Origin: a virus
IMG/VR virus record: IMGVR_UViG_3300017917_004192
Coordinates: 1 to 55,336 of that record
Reading direction: 5' to 3' (one strand)
DNA: 55,336 nucleotides
Below, one piece after another: positions 27,101 to 39,000 of this stretch; position 1 is the first letter of the stretch; every line of letters starts with the position of its first letter. The notes beneath the pieces were generated by a model. It made no database searches, was not told the origin of the DNA, and worked only from the letters and a program-made list of their open reading frames with translations. A program made the position numbers and the translations under genes.

Positions 27101-30100
27101 AGTTGAACTATATGATGCTGGAATATTTTCAGATTTTGAATACGGATTAATATTATATGTTGCAGATGGAGAATTGAATGATCCTTCTTTATGATTTGAT
27201 TGTGCTACTCTGAATCTAATTAGAGTCTGATTGTTAAAAGTTCCAACTACAGTTTCGCCTACAGTAAAAGCTGCTGTTGATCCATAATTTTTCAACGTTG
27301 AATCTGTTGCAACTTCGATTAATTTTGGAATAAAATCAACACTACTATTACTATCAAGGAATTGATAATATTGAGTTAATGGTTTAAGATTAATTGCTGA
27401 AAATCCGGTATTGCGAGATCTCATATACAACTCGCTTCCAGATCTAACAATATTGTCTACCTGACTTACTGTAGTTTCTGAAGTTGAAGTGGATGTAGTT
27501 GTAGATCCTCCCAGTCTATTTCCTGCACCTTGATTTATTGTTTGCGACTGTTCAATATTTACATTTACGCTTATATTAATATCTTCTAATTTAATTGTTC
27601 TTACCCAACTATCGCTTGATGGATTTAGTGTAATTGTTCCGTTATAAGAAACTACATGAAATGGGTTTACATTTTCTACTCTTGTAGCAAGAGGTTGTTC
27701 AATCCATCCAATTGACTCATAATTTAAAGTTATTGCATCACCAGTTTTTTTAACATTAGAATCAAATAAGTCAAAGTCTACACTTAAATCTAAATCTTCA
27801 CTCGTTATATTTTGTGCAGAAACTGGTCTTAATCCAAGACTATTTTTACTAATTTTTGTTGTAAGATAGTTATTTTCAACTATAACAGAAGAAATTGGAT
27901 TAATTAAGTTTGTATTTTTAAAATCATCTACAAAAAATCCTGTTTTAAATCTGTTAATTCCTTGAGCATCTCTAATTTGTAGAGTTTGAGTGTTTAGTTC
28001 AAGTAATGACAACGAAGTTACTCTTTCTAAGTTTGTAACCCTGTTTTCAATACTATTAATATCTCTCATCGTATATCTTCTGTTATCAACCAAAGATATA
28101 ACAGCATCTTTTGGATTATACAGGTATGGGGGTAGAGTAATGGTTGCCAATTCCATTACTTCATCTGGTTTTGTTGGTGGTTTAGGATCCGTTGAAGAAG
28201 AACCTTGCAAAAGAATAAAGTTTCCAAGTTTATCAAGATACAACTTATCTACTCTACCAAGATAAAAATCATAGTTAACTAATGAACTTTCGTTTGGGGA
28301 AAGGATAAGTTTTGGTTCTGTGGAAAAACTTCTTGATGAAAAATCAAATGGAGATGATGATGACCCAGTAAATACTGAAACTCTAGGTCTAAAATCTAAT
28401 GTATCTGATGCTCTTGTTAGATTTTTTCCGATAGATGGAATATCTTCTAAAAATCTTTCTTCGGAATAACTATTGACGGTAAATACATCTCCAGTATCAC
28501 TAGCAGGTAAAGAATAGTAATCAAATACTATTAATAATTGTTTTGTTGGTTCTTGCTCCCCTCTTCTTCTAACTATTTTTGAATAATCATAATATTGCTC
28601 CTTTTGCCCCTTATCTAAAGTGAATTTATTAGTTATATTTTTATATACACCGAGAGTAATTGAATTGATTTCGGTAGAAATATTAGACTCATCAAATACT
28701 ACATTTTCTCCAGCAACAAATCTGTTATTATTTAAATATACTATTCCTATTGAACCAGAGGATGGTTTACTTACAACTCTAGCAACTGCTTTACTAGTAG
28801 ACCCAGTTATATTTTCGCCAATAATTGAATTAGAATCAACATTAGAAATCACATTAAAATTCAAAGTATCTAATGATGGTGGAGAAGTATTTAATGACTC
28901 ATAGACAGCTAAAACTTTTACAACATCTGGATATTTTAAACAAATTTCTTCATCTTGAACTCGTAAACCATAGTAAGAATTATAAATTAGACCATCATTA
29001 ACAGATGTGTTAATTCCTGTACCAGACTGAGAATATTTTGATAGATTAATTGAAATAGTTTGACTGCGATTATATAATTTATTTTTACTCTGAATACCAT
29101 TTTTAATGAAGGTGGCATTAATCAAACTAATATCTTTGTTTTGTATCTTAGAAAATGTAACTTGATTTGCAGATAAATTAAATTTATCTGAGGTTAAATT
29201 TTCAATACTTCCATCTGCATAAAAAATAGAATATCTCTCTTCATCAAATGATTCGAAATTAACTAGTGAAGTAGTTACTCCTAAAGTAAAATTACTTGGA
29301 TTAACTGTTAAAGTATTTGAAGATGGTGTGAAAGTGGAATTAGATTGTGCAGTAAAAATTATATTAGAATTTGCTAGGTTTGTAAAAGCTACATTTGAAT
29401 TTGGCAACTTAGCATATAGATATCCTTTCTCTTCATTTCTAATTTGTGGAATTCCCAGAGAAAATGATGTCTTTATTTGTGACGCTGGAAGAGACCCATT
29501 ACATATACCAGTTACTGATGTAACTGTAGAAACCGTCATAGAAGACCCATCAGAAGAAACAGAAGAAACTCTATTGTAAGTTTCCGTATCGAGACCAGGA
29601 ATTTGATATCTAATAATTGTATCTGTTTTTATTCCAGTAAATAGTTTTCCTGAACCACTTACTACTCCAGTAGATTCTATGGTAATTGAATCTAAAGCAC
29701 TAAATCCGGGTGCAATAACTTTATCTAGATAACTATCTGCTAAAAAGGCGGTTGTAAATCCAGAAGTAGCAGTTGATTGGTAAATAGATTTAATATCTTC
29801 TGTACGATATACCTTTATGGATTTAATTGTTCTTGAGTATGTTTCTACACCATTAATCAGTATCGACTCTCCAACAGAAAATGTTCCAGATGTTTGCCTT
29901 AAACTAATTACAGAAGATCCAGATCCTGCAGCAGTTGCATATCCGCTAGCTCCAGAACTCTTTCCTTTTACTAATGAAGTTGATGGAAGTTCGGTTGATG
30001 ATAATGCTTGATTTAAAGTTAACTCTGTATAAGTTTGAATATCATATAGATATAAATCCCAATTAGTTGCAGAATTGGAATATGCAGCATCTGTTAGATT

Positions 30101-31432
30101 AATTGTATATACTCTAGCATCACCTATTTTAGTACCATTTGATGTTATAGATGAATTTTTTCTTTTATTGTATAGCTCTACATTTGATTTTTGTTTTACT
30201 GATCCCGAAACATTATTAACTCTAATTAGATTACCCATTTCAAATGGGACATTAATATTATCTACTGTTTGTTTTTCTCTTGGTTTATTTACATCTAAAA
30301 TTTCGACGCCTGTTTTTTCAATATCATATCCTCTAACATATGCCTTACCTGGTGATAATTTAATACACATCAAATCATTTGATGGTGTATTTCCTTGATC
30401 TGTTTTTTCATTATCGAAAAATAAACCATCATTTCCAATTCTATTGTTAAGAGAATTGTTGACTGATATTTGAAATGGAGTAATTGAATAATCACCAGAC
30501 TCATCATAAGTTCTTTGAGCAAGATAATCTCTGATGATGTTATAATCAGATTTTGCTGTAATTTTTTGAATAGCTCCTTCTTTAACTCTTAAAATCTCAA
30601 CAAAATCAGTATCATTATCAACTTCTGTTAAAGATTTTTTTGATAGAGTTAGTTCAATTTGAAATCTATCTGCACCTGGTGCAGCATAGTTTGTAAAACC
30701 TTTTGCATTATCATAAAGTGTTGAATCATCTTTGGGGGTGATAATTTTTTCACTAACTTTTAATCCAACTCTATACGATGGAGTATTTGTATAATAATCT
30801 AGAATAATAGTTTGTTTTAATACACGTACAAAATTTCCTCTTATAAAATAAACACCATCTCCGATAGAAGCTGAAGAACCTGTAGATGTTGCATTTTTAG
30901 AAATTGTAGATGCAAATGTTGTTCCGGCATTAATTGTGCTATTGCCATAACTAACATTTTCGTTGGCACTCAATTCTTCATTATCATCAAATTGACTAAA
31001 AATAAAATTATTATTAGAGTCTAAGTATTTTACGTAAAGAGTTGTATATTCTACTTCCGAATCTGGTAAAGCAATCTTTTGAATTGTTGCAGTAATTCCT
31101 GAAGATTTGCCTGTAATTTTTTTGCCAACAAAATTTTCAATATATTCTGTAATATCAACTCCAAATGTAGTTGGATTTAATTTTACCGCATAAAATTGAT
31201 TATCAAATCCAATATTTCCTGGTACTACTAAAGATCCTTCTTTAAAGAAGTGACTTCCAAATGATTCTACTTGATTTTGTAAAATAGATTGTAAAGTATT
31301 TAATTCTCTTGCTTGTATTGGTTTTCCTGGATTAAAGAGAACTTTGTAATAGTTTTTATCTCTAGCTCCAATATTTGCTTCACTAAAATCGTCATAATAA
31401 GGACTTACGTTGAGATTTGTTTTTTGAGCCAT
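24191..31432 (-). CDS. Large baseplate/tail fibre protein with DUF4815
   Basis: This 2,413-residue structural protein lies directly after gp8, where T4 has gp9-gp12. The N-terminal MAQKTNLNVSPYYDDFSEAN and FNPGKPIQARELNTLQSILQ is the DUF4815 signature of phage tail proteins. The middle consists of many Ser/Thr-rich beta modules. Around 25.74-25.93 kb are GxGY-type repeats (GGSNYTTTNN, GNGYAIGDAVGI). The last 300 residues contain YEFTAHDVGDFTGYTIKIVMSGTNQAYAPKLKDLR, which looks like a carbohydrate-binding or trimerising end domain. It is probably a short-fibre or upper baseplate component. Confidence 0.85.
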   Translation of the reverse strand: MAQKTNLNVSPYYDDFSEANIGARDKNYYKVLFNPGKPIQARELNTLQSILQNQVESFGSHFFKEGSLVVPGNIGFDNQFYAVKLNPTTFGVDITEYIENFVGKKITGKSSGITATIQKIALPDSEVEYTTLYVKYLDSNNNFIFSQFDDNEELSANENVSYGNSTINAGTTFASTISKNATSTGSSASIGDGVYFIRGNFVRVLKQTIILDYYTNTPSYRVGLKVSEKIITPKDDSTLYDNAKGFTNYAAPGADRFQIELTLSKKSLTEVDNDTDFVEILRVKEGAIQKITAKSDYNIIRDYLAQRTYDESGDYSITPFQISVNNSLNNRIGNDGLFFDNEKTDQGNTPSNDLMCIKLSPGKAYVRGYDIEKTGVEILDVNKPREKQTVDNINVPFEMGNLIRVNNVSGSVKQKSNVELYNKRKNSSITSNGTKIGDARVYTINLTDAAYSNSATNWDLYLYDIQTYTELTLNQALSSTELPSTSLVKGKSSGASGYATAAGSGSSVISLRQTSGTFSVGESILINGVETYSRTIKSIKVYRTEDIKSIYQSTATSGFTTAFLADSYLDKVIAPGFSALDSITIESTGVVSGSGKLFTGIKTDTIIRYQIPGLDTETYNRVSSVSSDGSSMTVSTVTSVTGICNGSLPASQIKTSFSLGIPQIRNEEKGYLYAKLPNSNVAFTNLANSNIIFTAQSNSTFTPSSNTLTVNPSNFTLGVTTSLVNFESFDEERYSIFYADGSIENLTSDKFNLSANQVTFSKIQNKDISLINATFIKNGIQSKNKLYNRSQTISINLSKYSQSGTGINTSVNDGLIYNSYYGLRVQDEEICLKYPDVVKVLAVYESLNTSPPSLDTLNFNVISNVDSNSIIGENITGSTSKAVARVVSKPSSGSIGIVYLNNNRFVAGENVVFDESNISTEINSITLGVYKNITNKFTLDKGQKEQYYDYSKIVRRRGEQEPTKQLLIVFDYYSLPASDTGDVFTVNSYSEERFLEDIPSIGKNLTRASDTLDFRPRVSVFTGSSSSPFDFSSRSFSTEPKLILSPNESSLVNYDFYLGRVDKLYLDKLGNFILLQGSSSTDPKPPTKPDEVMELATITLPPYLYNPKDAVISLVDNRRYTMRDINSIENRVTNLERVTSLSLLELNTQTLQIRDAQGINRFKTGFFVDDFKNTNLINPISSVIVENNYLTTKISKNSLGLRPVSAQNITSEDLDLSVDFDLFDSNVKKTGDAITLNYESIGWIEQPLATRVENVNPFHVVSYNGTITLNPSSDSWVRTIKLEDINISVNVNIEQSQTINQGAGNRLGGSTTTSTSTSETTVSQVDNIVRSGSELYMRSRNTGFSAINLKPLTQYYQFLDSNSSVDFIPKLIEVATDSTLKNYGSTAAFTVGETVVGTFNNQTLIRFRVAQSNHKEGSFNSPSATYNINPYSKSENIPASYSSTSKILNVDINGLCEEVQGLYSGYIAIGMKLVGQSSGAVAYVKDLRLISDNYGDLNGSFFLRDPNTSPPPSVRISTGSKTFKLTSSSTNQAPLPGSKLISSGETIYKSEGTFVETQRTITSTTLTTTVTTTVNTYVDPLAQSFIVGGNVENLNGNLPNDDANGAYLSAVDLFFAHKDTGNSPVTVEIRTVELGTPTRTIVGNPVTLKPEQVNISNDASVATKVTFDYPIYLAPNQEYAVVVQAGQSDQYELWIAEMGEKTVNTSTLPDAESVRYTKQFAIGSLFKSQNGSIWTANQYQDLKFKLYKCNFTSTSGSAFFQNPPLNESNGYIQKLNSNSLRTLPRKLTVGVSTIIDTTNIGILTSGRKVTEAGKSYVYGYISQTGGPASSVGITTGGSNYTTTNNVGTFALSGNGSNLRLDITATNGVITGVSINTPGNGYAIGDAVGIVTSDVVPTAGNNAIVTISAINGLDTLYLTNVQGESFPTVGFTTLAYYNNSGTKVSLSGTSILSSTPVGGVYSGNFIRVNHFDHGMYANTNKLTISDVQSATPPTILTNKLLSSDSVISVASTSDFGTFEGSTVNATNPGYVIIEDEIIKYESVGSGTLTTLTRGIDSTKALDHDPNISVYKYEFNGVSLRRINKTHDISDTGIDIDNYYVEIDRTNFDSNVVNRSSDGSPTNLPQISFNSEFTGGGSNILATENIQYDLLVPQVTALVPGSNTSISGQIRTVSGTSVNGTESSFIDLGYEDIDITAPNKLNSTRIICSDINEQTYLTDSNLLRNKSFTLKVNLSTTDNNLSPMIFWRQSGIQLNSNRLNNPISDYANDGRVNNLIGDPHAAIYVTNTVRLAQSAKTLKVIVSAYRHSSSDFRVLYSLIRPDSSEVNQAFELFPGYDNLTVDNNQDGYPDVVNAARNSGLPDVFVPESLNDEFLEYEFTAHDVGDFTGYTIKIVMSGTNQAYAPKLKDLRSIAIR

Positions 31433-31435
31433 TTC

Positions 31436-33007
31436 TTAAAATTCCAGGATAATTTTAACGTCTTCTTTTTGTCTAGAATTCCTTGTTACAGTAGGTCTAT
31501 TGTCGATATAAATTATTTCCCCCGACTTTTTATTTATCTCGGGATTTGATAATCCATTTGTAAATGAAACACCTAGATTAATAATTTTAGTTCCAATTGT
31601 TACTTTACTATCAGTAAAGGTTGAATCAATAGTTCCGGTAAATCCACCATTAACTTTTGTTACCTGATTAATTGAATCAAAAGCAAGAACTTTTCCTATA
31701 GTAGAAATTCCAACGTAATCAACCGTTCCATAAGAATTTGCATTAAAATAAAGTGATCTGTCTTGATAATATTTTAAAACTTTTGTATCACTATCATATG
31801 ATGCAACGTATCCAACTGCGATGCCACCACTTACAGATTGTTGAATTTTATCACCAATAGAAATTGTTCCACTAGTTTGACTAAATTTTATTGCAAAAAC
31901 TCCAGAAAATTCATTTTCAGAATATACTGTTGTAGTAATTCCGGTTGCATCATATATTGTTGGATTTTTAATAATTCCAACTTGAGCAAATTTTGCATCT
32001 AGAGGAAAATTTTTAGTCGAATCATCAAATCGGGCATAAACTAAAACTTTATCCGCACCAAGTTCTTTATATATGTCAAATCCATGACCTTTTGAAGGTG
32101 GGATGATTGGAATTAATTCCGCACTATTTAAAAAACCGGGATCATTTGCCGCAGTCGTTCCTAAATCAACTAAAGCATATGTGTAGTTTTTACCACCTGA
32201 AGTTACTGTGGCATCTGTTATCTTTCCAGAACTATCAACATCAACTACAACAGTTCCACCGCTTCCATCCCCAAGAATATTGCAAGATTGACCACTTTTT
32301 AATGAATATCCATATCCCTGCCTTTTGATGTAAACTTTTTTTATTTGATTATCATTTAAAGTAGAATCTCCATTTTCTCTAACTGCGGTTATTTGAGAGT
32401 CTGTGGAAGCTTCCCAATTATTGGGTACTGTAATATATTCAGTAGAATCAAATTTAATAATATCACTTGGGGATACTGAATATAGATACTTCCAAACATA
32501 ACCATCCCCACTTTCTCCAGCTTTAGATGGTTCTAAATCTGTAAAAGTAGGTTCATCTTGAGATGCATTTCCTGTTGTATTGATCCCCGAAGAACCATTA
32601 TCAATACAGATGTACACCCTATAATCAGAATTCATCACATAGTAATTTGCATCATATAATCTCATAGATCCACTTATCGGTGATGGATTACTGGAACTAT
32701 AATCTGGTCTATACATTTCATATTTTGTTCCTCTTGTCCAATCTATTCTTTTAATTACTCTCCTAATATTTGCACTTGTAATTTTTCGTCCAAAAAGAAT
32801 AGTTGATTCATAATGATTTAAATAATCAATATTATCAGTTGGGTCTGGTGGAGTGGTATCCCATACAGAAGTACGTCCAAATCCAACATTACTTGCTGGA
32901 TTTGATAATCCAACAAAAACATAATATGAGTTTGAAGAATCCTGAACAGAATCTATAAAATTCTTTGTATTAAATATTCTAAATTGATCTGTTACAAGTG
33001 CAGACAT
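31436..33007 (-). CDS. gp8: Baseplate wedge protein gp8
   Basis: This is a wedge component joining gp7 and gp10 in T4. The N-terminus TDQFRIFNTKNFIDS and IKRIDWTRGTKYEMYRPDY, then the block GDGYVWKYLYSVSPSD, correspond to the T4 gp8 segments IPRRDWGDTRYPDPY and GDGYVWKYLYEIPPD. The C-terminus (IIYIDNRPTVTRNSRQKEDVKIILEF) matches MIYMENRPPIIMAMDQTEEINILFTF. It has 523 residues against 334. The extra central part includes GxGY repeats (GYGYSLKSG, GGKNYTYALV). A late promoter lies 19 bases upstream. Confidence 0.93.
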   Translation of the reverse strand: MSALVTDQFRIFNTKNFIDSVQDSSNSYYVFVGLSNPASNVGFGRTSVWDTTPPDPTDNIDYLNHYESTILFGRKITSANIRRVIKRIDWTRGTKYEMYRPDYSSSNPSPISGSMRLYDANYYVMNSDYRVYICIDNGSSGINTTGNASQDEPTFTDLEPSKAGESGDGYVWKYLYSVSPSDIIKFDSTEYITVPNNWEASTDSQITAVRENGDSTLNDNQIKKVYIKRQGYGYSLKSGQSCNILGDGSGGTVVVDVDSSGKITDATVTSGGKNYTYALVDLGTTAANDPGFLNSAELIPIIPPSKGHGFDIYKELGADKVLVYARFDDSTKNFPLDAKFAQVGIIKNPTIYDATGITTTVYSENEFSGVFAIKFSQTSGTISIGDKIQQSVSGGIAVGYVASYDSDTKVLKYYQDRSLYFNANSYGTVDYVGISTIGKVLAFDSINQVTKVNGGFTGTIDSTFTDSKVTIGTKIINLGVSFTNGLSNPEINKKSGEIIYIDNRPTVTRNSRQKEDVKIILEF

Positions 33008-33026
33008 CTTAATATAGTTTTTTATC

Positions 33027-33034
33027 TATTTATA
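33027..33034 (-). promoter_or_regulatory. T4-type late promoter of gp8 and the DUF4815 gene
   Basis: A perfect TATAAATA on the minus strand lies in the 32-base gap after the giant gp7 gene, 19 bases before the gp8 start. Confidence 0.85.
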
Positions 33035-33039
33035 AGAGG

Positions 33040-36000
33040 TTAAAAACTCTTTTGCAATCCACCAATATTTCTCAAACCATAACCTCTTCTCTGAATAGTT
33101 GGGAAAGTAGATAGTCCAGAATCAGTTTGATATGAAGATACCGCTATTGAAATTGGATACGAAGATCTGGTAAATCCAGATAATCTACCCCAAGAAAATT
33201 GACCAATTGTAGATCCTGTGGTTGCAATTCCAACCACAGATGTATTTGATTTAATATTACATGTTATAATTCCAGTAGCGGCACTAAAGGCATTAATATA
33301 GTAGATATTATCTAAAAATGTTGTCCCTACTCCAACAACTGCAGAGTCTTTATCGATAATTGATGTCACCCCATTTCCAACTTTAGTATTAAAGATATAA
33401 ATTGGATATCCAACAGATAATCCAGTAAATGGTGAAAGTGAAGAATCTATTGTAAATTTAATAGCTAAGTTAGTTCCAATACCAACTGTCGTTGCTATAC
33501 CAACGATAGATCCAGAAAATCCTTGAATATTTGTTACGCCAGAAATAGTTTCATATACTGGATCTGGGAGAGGAACAATAACTTGTGGTTCCATTCCAAT
33601 ACTATATCCAAGTCCAGGATTTGTTATCGTGATAGGAGTTGTGAGAGTTCCTGCTGCAGAGACAGTAATCGTTGCCGTAGCAGTAGTTCCTATGCCGATA
33701 CCAACTCCCATCGGCAACAAAGTTGAAATACCAACTGTTAAAGGTGCTGCAAATTTAACAGTAACTGAGGGTCCTGTGTATCCATTTCCTGGGTTGGTAA
33801 TTGATAAAGATTGTATCGTTCCTGCAGCAGACACTATTGCAGAAACTCCTGCCGAGACGGGATCAGCGCCTCCACTAACAATTAATGCTTTAAAATCAAC
33901 AGATGGATCATTTTCATAATTAAAGAATCTAGAGTCGTCTACAAATAAATCAGTATCTGTATAACCAAGATTTCTAATAATTTTTGCAGTTGGATATATC
34001 TGTGGTTCAATCGAATCTCTAGATTTGGAAATAATTCTTCCATCAACAAACCTATCAACTTTTTGTCTTATCCAGCTAACTGGTTTATAGTTAGTAGCGT
34101 CTGTTCCTTGACCACCATATACATTTGTATCTATAGCATCAGATTTTTTTATATTAGTTATTATCCTTGGATCTTGTGTAGTAGTAATTCCTGGTAAAAT
34201 ATTTGAATTGAAAATTTGTATTTCATCACCTTCTTTAAGAGTTTCATATATGTCAACAGATTGACTGTCTTGTGAGCTTCCTCTGTAGAAGAAAATTGCA
34301 ACATTGTCTTCTGTTTTTGGTGGTGAAGTAAATGTAAACGACGTTCCACCATTAAATTGGTATGCATATTTTGGTTCTTGTAGAATTCCATTAATAAAAA
34401 TAACAAGCAGAGAATCAAAATCAATTACTTGAGAATCTGAATTAGATGAATCTTTTTCAAAGCTCAATAATTGACCATTATAATTTAGAGGAAATCTTCT
34501 TCTAGTTCCATTTTGAAGCGATGAGATAGAATCAATATAATCAAGTTCTCCAAATTGCCAAGCAGAGAATGAATCAGTAAAGGTATCAAGAACGGTTAAA
34601 GTAAAATCACTTAAAGGAGATGATAATCCCTTTGCAGTAACTAAACCAACAGGTTTAATTACGTCACCATTTTTGAATCCATATCCAGGTCTCGTAATTT
34701 TAAAAGAAGTTACTTCAAACAAGGTTGAACCAACTCCAACCGTTGAACTTGCTCCAACTTCAACATTTAATAATAATCCAATACCTGTATCAGTTGTAGA
34801 TCCAATTCCAAGTCTAGAAACTCCGGTTACTGGTAAATTTTCATATATTGGTGAAGATATATTAATCGTTGGATTTGTGTACCCAGTTCCACCACCAACA
34901 ATATTGAAAGATAATGTCCCTCCAGCACCGACTATTGCCGTAATCGTTGCTGCCGTTCCAGTATGACCACTTTCAGTTACTGCAATTGAAACAGGATTTC
35001 TATATCCAGAACCATAATTACCACTAGTTCCCACTCCAACAGAAATAATCGAACCTCCAGAGACTATAGCAGTAACAGAAGCACCAACAAGTGGAGCAAA
35101 TCCAAGTCCTGGTGTAGATCCAAGAGAAACAATTATTCCACCTCTAGGAAGTTGATTTCTATTAATATCATAATCGGAAATAACAACAGAACCATTACTA
35201 GAAGTAATTCCCGAAAATACTATACTACTAATTCCTAAATTTGTGTTTTCTCTAATAACATAATTATTATTTGTATTATTTTGTGTTGTTGGGGTTTGGA
35301 ATATTCCATTAATTAATATAATTCCATTTCCACCAATACTTGTGAGACCTACAGTATTGATTCCTTGAGAGGTTAAGGTGTAAGTTTGCCCAATTCCAGT
35401 AAATTTGTTTGACAGATCATCATATATTTGATTAGAAGTGTAATCATTTTTTAGAAATACTCTTCCTGAAAAATATGACCTTGATGGTAATAAATTATCT
35501 AAAGTATCATCATCAATAAATTTTCCTCTGGGTGCTTCGGTAAAGTAAATTTTATTACCGGAAATATTAAAGGAACCTCCATAAACATATGCTACTGTTC
35601 CATCGGCATGTGTTGCTGCTGAAGACCCGACATAACCTCTTTTAACCTCAACTAATGGAAATGTGCCAGCAAACGAAATTGGACCAGATGAAGTTGTTGC
35701 AAATCCAACATTAAGAACCTGCATGTATTCATTATCAATTTTAAGTAAGTTTTTAGTTGTAATTGAGGAAATTCCAGTTAATGCAAATATGGTAGATGCT
35801 GTTCCAATTTGCCCCCCAGTATTAAGATTGTGACTTACTAGTGAATATGAAATTGGATGTTGAATGAGATTACTAATAGTAATAATAGATTTTTCATTTT
35901 TCTTAGCCATCTCAAGTTTATGAGCATTACCTTCACCTACAGATGTAAATGTAACATAAATTCCCGCTTGGGCATAATCTTTTCTGGTTGATAATTTAAA

Positions 36001-39000
36001 TATATCGTTATTAACTTTAATCGCAAAAACTGTACTTGGCAATCTGTCGGTGACAATTCCACTTGAATTTAATGTGGATCCTATTCCAACAGATGTTGCT
36101 CCAATTCCAGTAAAGCTAGAACTAGGAGTATAAATCAATTCTTCCCCTGTACTGAAAAAATGATTAGATATTTTAAATTCTCCAGTACTATAATTTAAAA
36201 CATTAGTATCTATTGGATTAAATGTCTTTTCAAAAATCGGTATATCTTTATAATTCAAATTAAAATTCAATCTATTTCTATCTGGACTATTGATTGAATA
36301 ATAAGTTTGACTATTTACAGATTCTGTGATGTTTGCATATGTTAAATTTTGTGGAATATTTACTATATCCAATTCTTTATAAAAAGATTCATTAAAAGAT
36401 AAAACTGTAAAAGTCCCTGATATTTCTGGACTTGGATAGAATTTTAGAACTAAAGAACTACCAACATATTCTCCCCCAAAAGTTCCAATTCCGCTTGTAC
36501 TTCCAACTGATAAGAATGGATACTGTAGAGTATAGACATTAGTATCATCATGCATCATCATTACTTGATGTAATGCACTAGTTTGTCCTATGCTAACCCG
36601 TATTGTAGATTTTGCAGAAGAAAAATCAGATTTATTTAAAGAAAAAATTGTTGAAGATGTAGATACTTTACTATAGTTTGAACTATAGTTTACTGTTAGT
36701 TCATTACCATCTGGTTGCCCTAGTGACTTGAATCTATAAGTTGATATTCCAATTGAAGTTGATCCAAATCCAACGTTTCTACTTCTTAGAATAATTTGAT
36801 TGTTGGTAGTATTAGTATAATTTAAAGATAAGATATTATTTGAAATTGATGCAGAAAATGAACCAATAAAATTGCTACTAAATTCACTATCAGAATCAAA
36901 ATAATATTCACTAATATTTGTATTTGTACCATCATGATCTACAAATAATTCCACATAGTTCATTTTATTTGTAGTGTTGTCAATTATATGAACATTAGAA
37001 AATATTGATTGTAAATTTCCAATAGGTGCAGAAACAATTGTAGATGAGCTACCAATTCCAACAGATAAATTTGAATTTATAAGATTTACAAAACCAATAG
37101 AATATGTTCCAATACCAGTTTGATAATTATCAAACGTATTTGAGAGTACTTTAATCTTATAATCTCTATTGTATACTTCTGAGGGGACAAATTTTAAATA
37201 TGAGTTTCCAACTTCTTCATCAATATATCCATAAATATCTGCTATTGGATAACTTTTATTAGATATGCTACCTTTTTCTAAAGTAAAGGTATTACTAATA
37301 TCATTTATACTTACAAGTTCCGTAAATTGTATTTCATTTAATAAAGGATTGGATACTTGTACTAAAAATCTATTATACTTTTTAGATGGTATAATATTAA
37401 AAATATTAGAATTTAATTGAGAATCTATCTCGGAGCTTAAAAATAGTGGACTAATATCATCTACTTCAAGAACTCTATTGGTGCGGCACTGAATATAATC
37501 TGTCAATCTTCTATTTTTAAATTTGACAGATTTTGCTAGATTTTCTGCAGTTAAATCAGTATCTAAAACCAAATCAAAATTATTAATCGTATCAATTCTA
37601 TTTTCATCAATAATATCATAAATTGTAGTGGTATATTCTGTAGGAGTTGATCCAACTCCTACAGTAGAGCTGGATATAACTTCAGTATCGGCAAAGTTTT
37701 TAAGACCTATTGGATGTAAAATGCCATTAACCGAACTGACAATATTTTCCCAAGTTTGTGAACTCTTAAGGGAATATGATAAATTTTGGTAATAATCATT
37801 ATTTGAAATAACCTGAATATCATCATCTAAAATACCGACATTATCTATCCAACCTATTTTTTGTCTAGAACTATAACTAACTTCAAATTCACCATAATTT
37901 TCAATTATTGAATTAATAGTTCCAATACTTTCTGATTGATTACCTCTTATAATATCATTTTTTACTAATTTGTAAGTTCCCTCTATCTTAATATTGGTAT
38001 CATTAAATTGAACAACTTTTAAATCGGTGTTCTCAAATTCCCCAGAAACTAAAACAGACAAATACTCACCAATAATAAATGAAGATAATTTTTGTTCTAC
38101 TTCAAATTCTGGATAATTTTTATAGTTAACTATAGAACCATAAGATTCTTGTGATGTTTTGGCAATTCCTGGATTCGTTGTAAATCCAGCAACACTGAAT
38201 GTAAGTTCTCTTGGTTCATTTGTACCAATATTAGTATAATTTATTACTGTAAAAAATTCATATCCATAATTTTCAGAATTAAATCCATCACCATCAGAAC
38301 CATATTGCTGAATTCCTTCGACGAAAATTTTATCTCCTATTCCAAAGGGTTCAATACTAAATCCAGAAAGTGGTGTAACTAATACGCAAGTTGCTATTCC
38401 GGAATTTGAAGTTGATATTGTTTGAATTCCAACTCCATTTGTATTATTAATACTTTTAATTTTTACCGATTTTGATGGAAGACCTTTTGGTTCATTAATA
38501 ATATCTACAGAAACTATTCCATTTCCGAATAAGTTTGCTGATAAGAATCCAGAATCAATTTTTTGCCCAGTGTCCGAATTAACAACAACTAAATTTGGAG
38601 CATATGTGTAATTTTTTCCACTATTTAATACACTAATATTTGAAATTGTATTTGAAGATGATAATATTAAAGTTTTTGGAATGTCAGCTTTTGGATTAAG
38701 AGTTTTATCTGAAGGATATTCGAATCCTTCATTTAGAATTTTTGTCTGATTAATTTTTCCAATAGAGTCGGATTTGCAAATAATATATGCAGATCTTCCA
38801 TTTTCAGAGTTACTTCCAGCAAATATTGGTAATTTTTTAAATCCATTTCCTCCGGATATCAATTGAATATTTTTAATAGGTCCAGAAGAAGTATTAGAAT
38901 TTGTGTAATATTCTAGAGTAGAACACTCTGATTGATTATATGATAGTTTTTCTGGAACATTATCGAGAACAATATTAAAGGTAGTTGTTCCCACTCCAGA

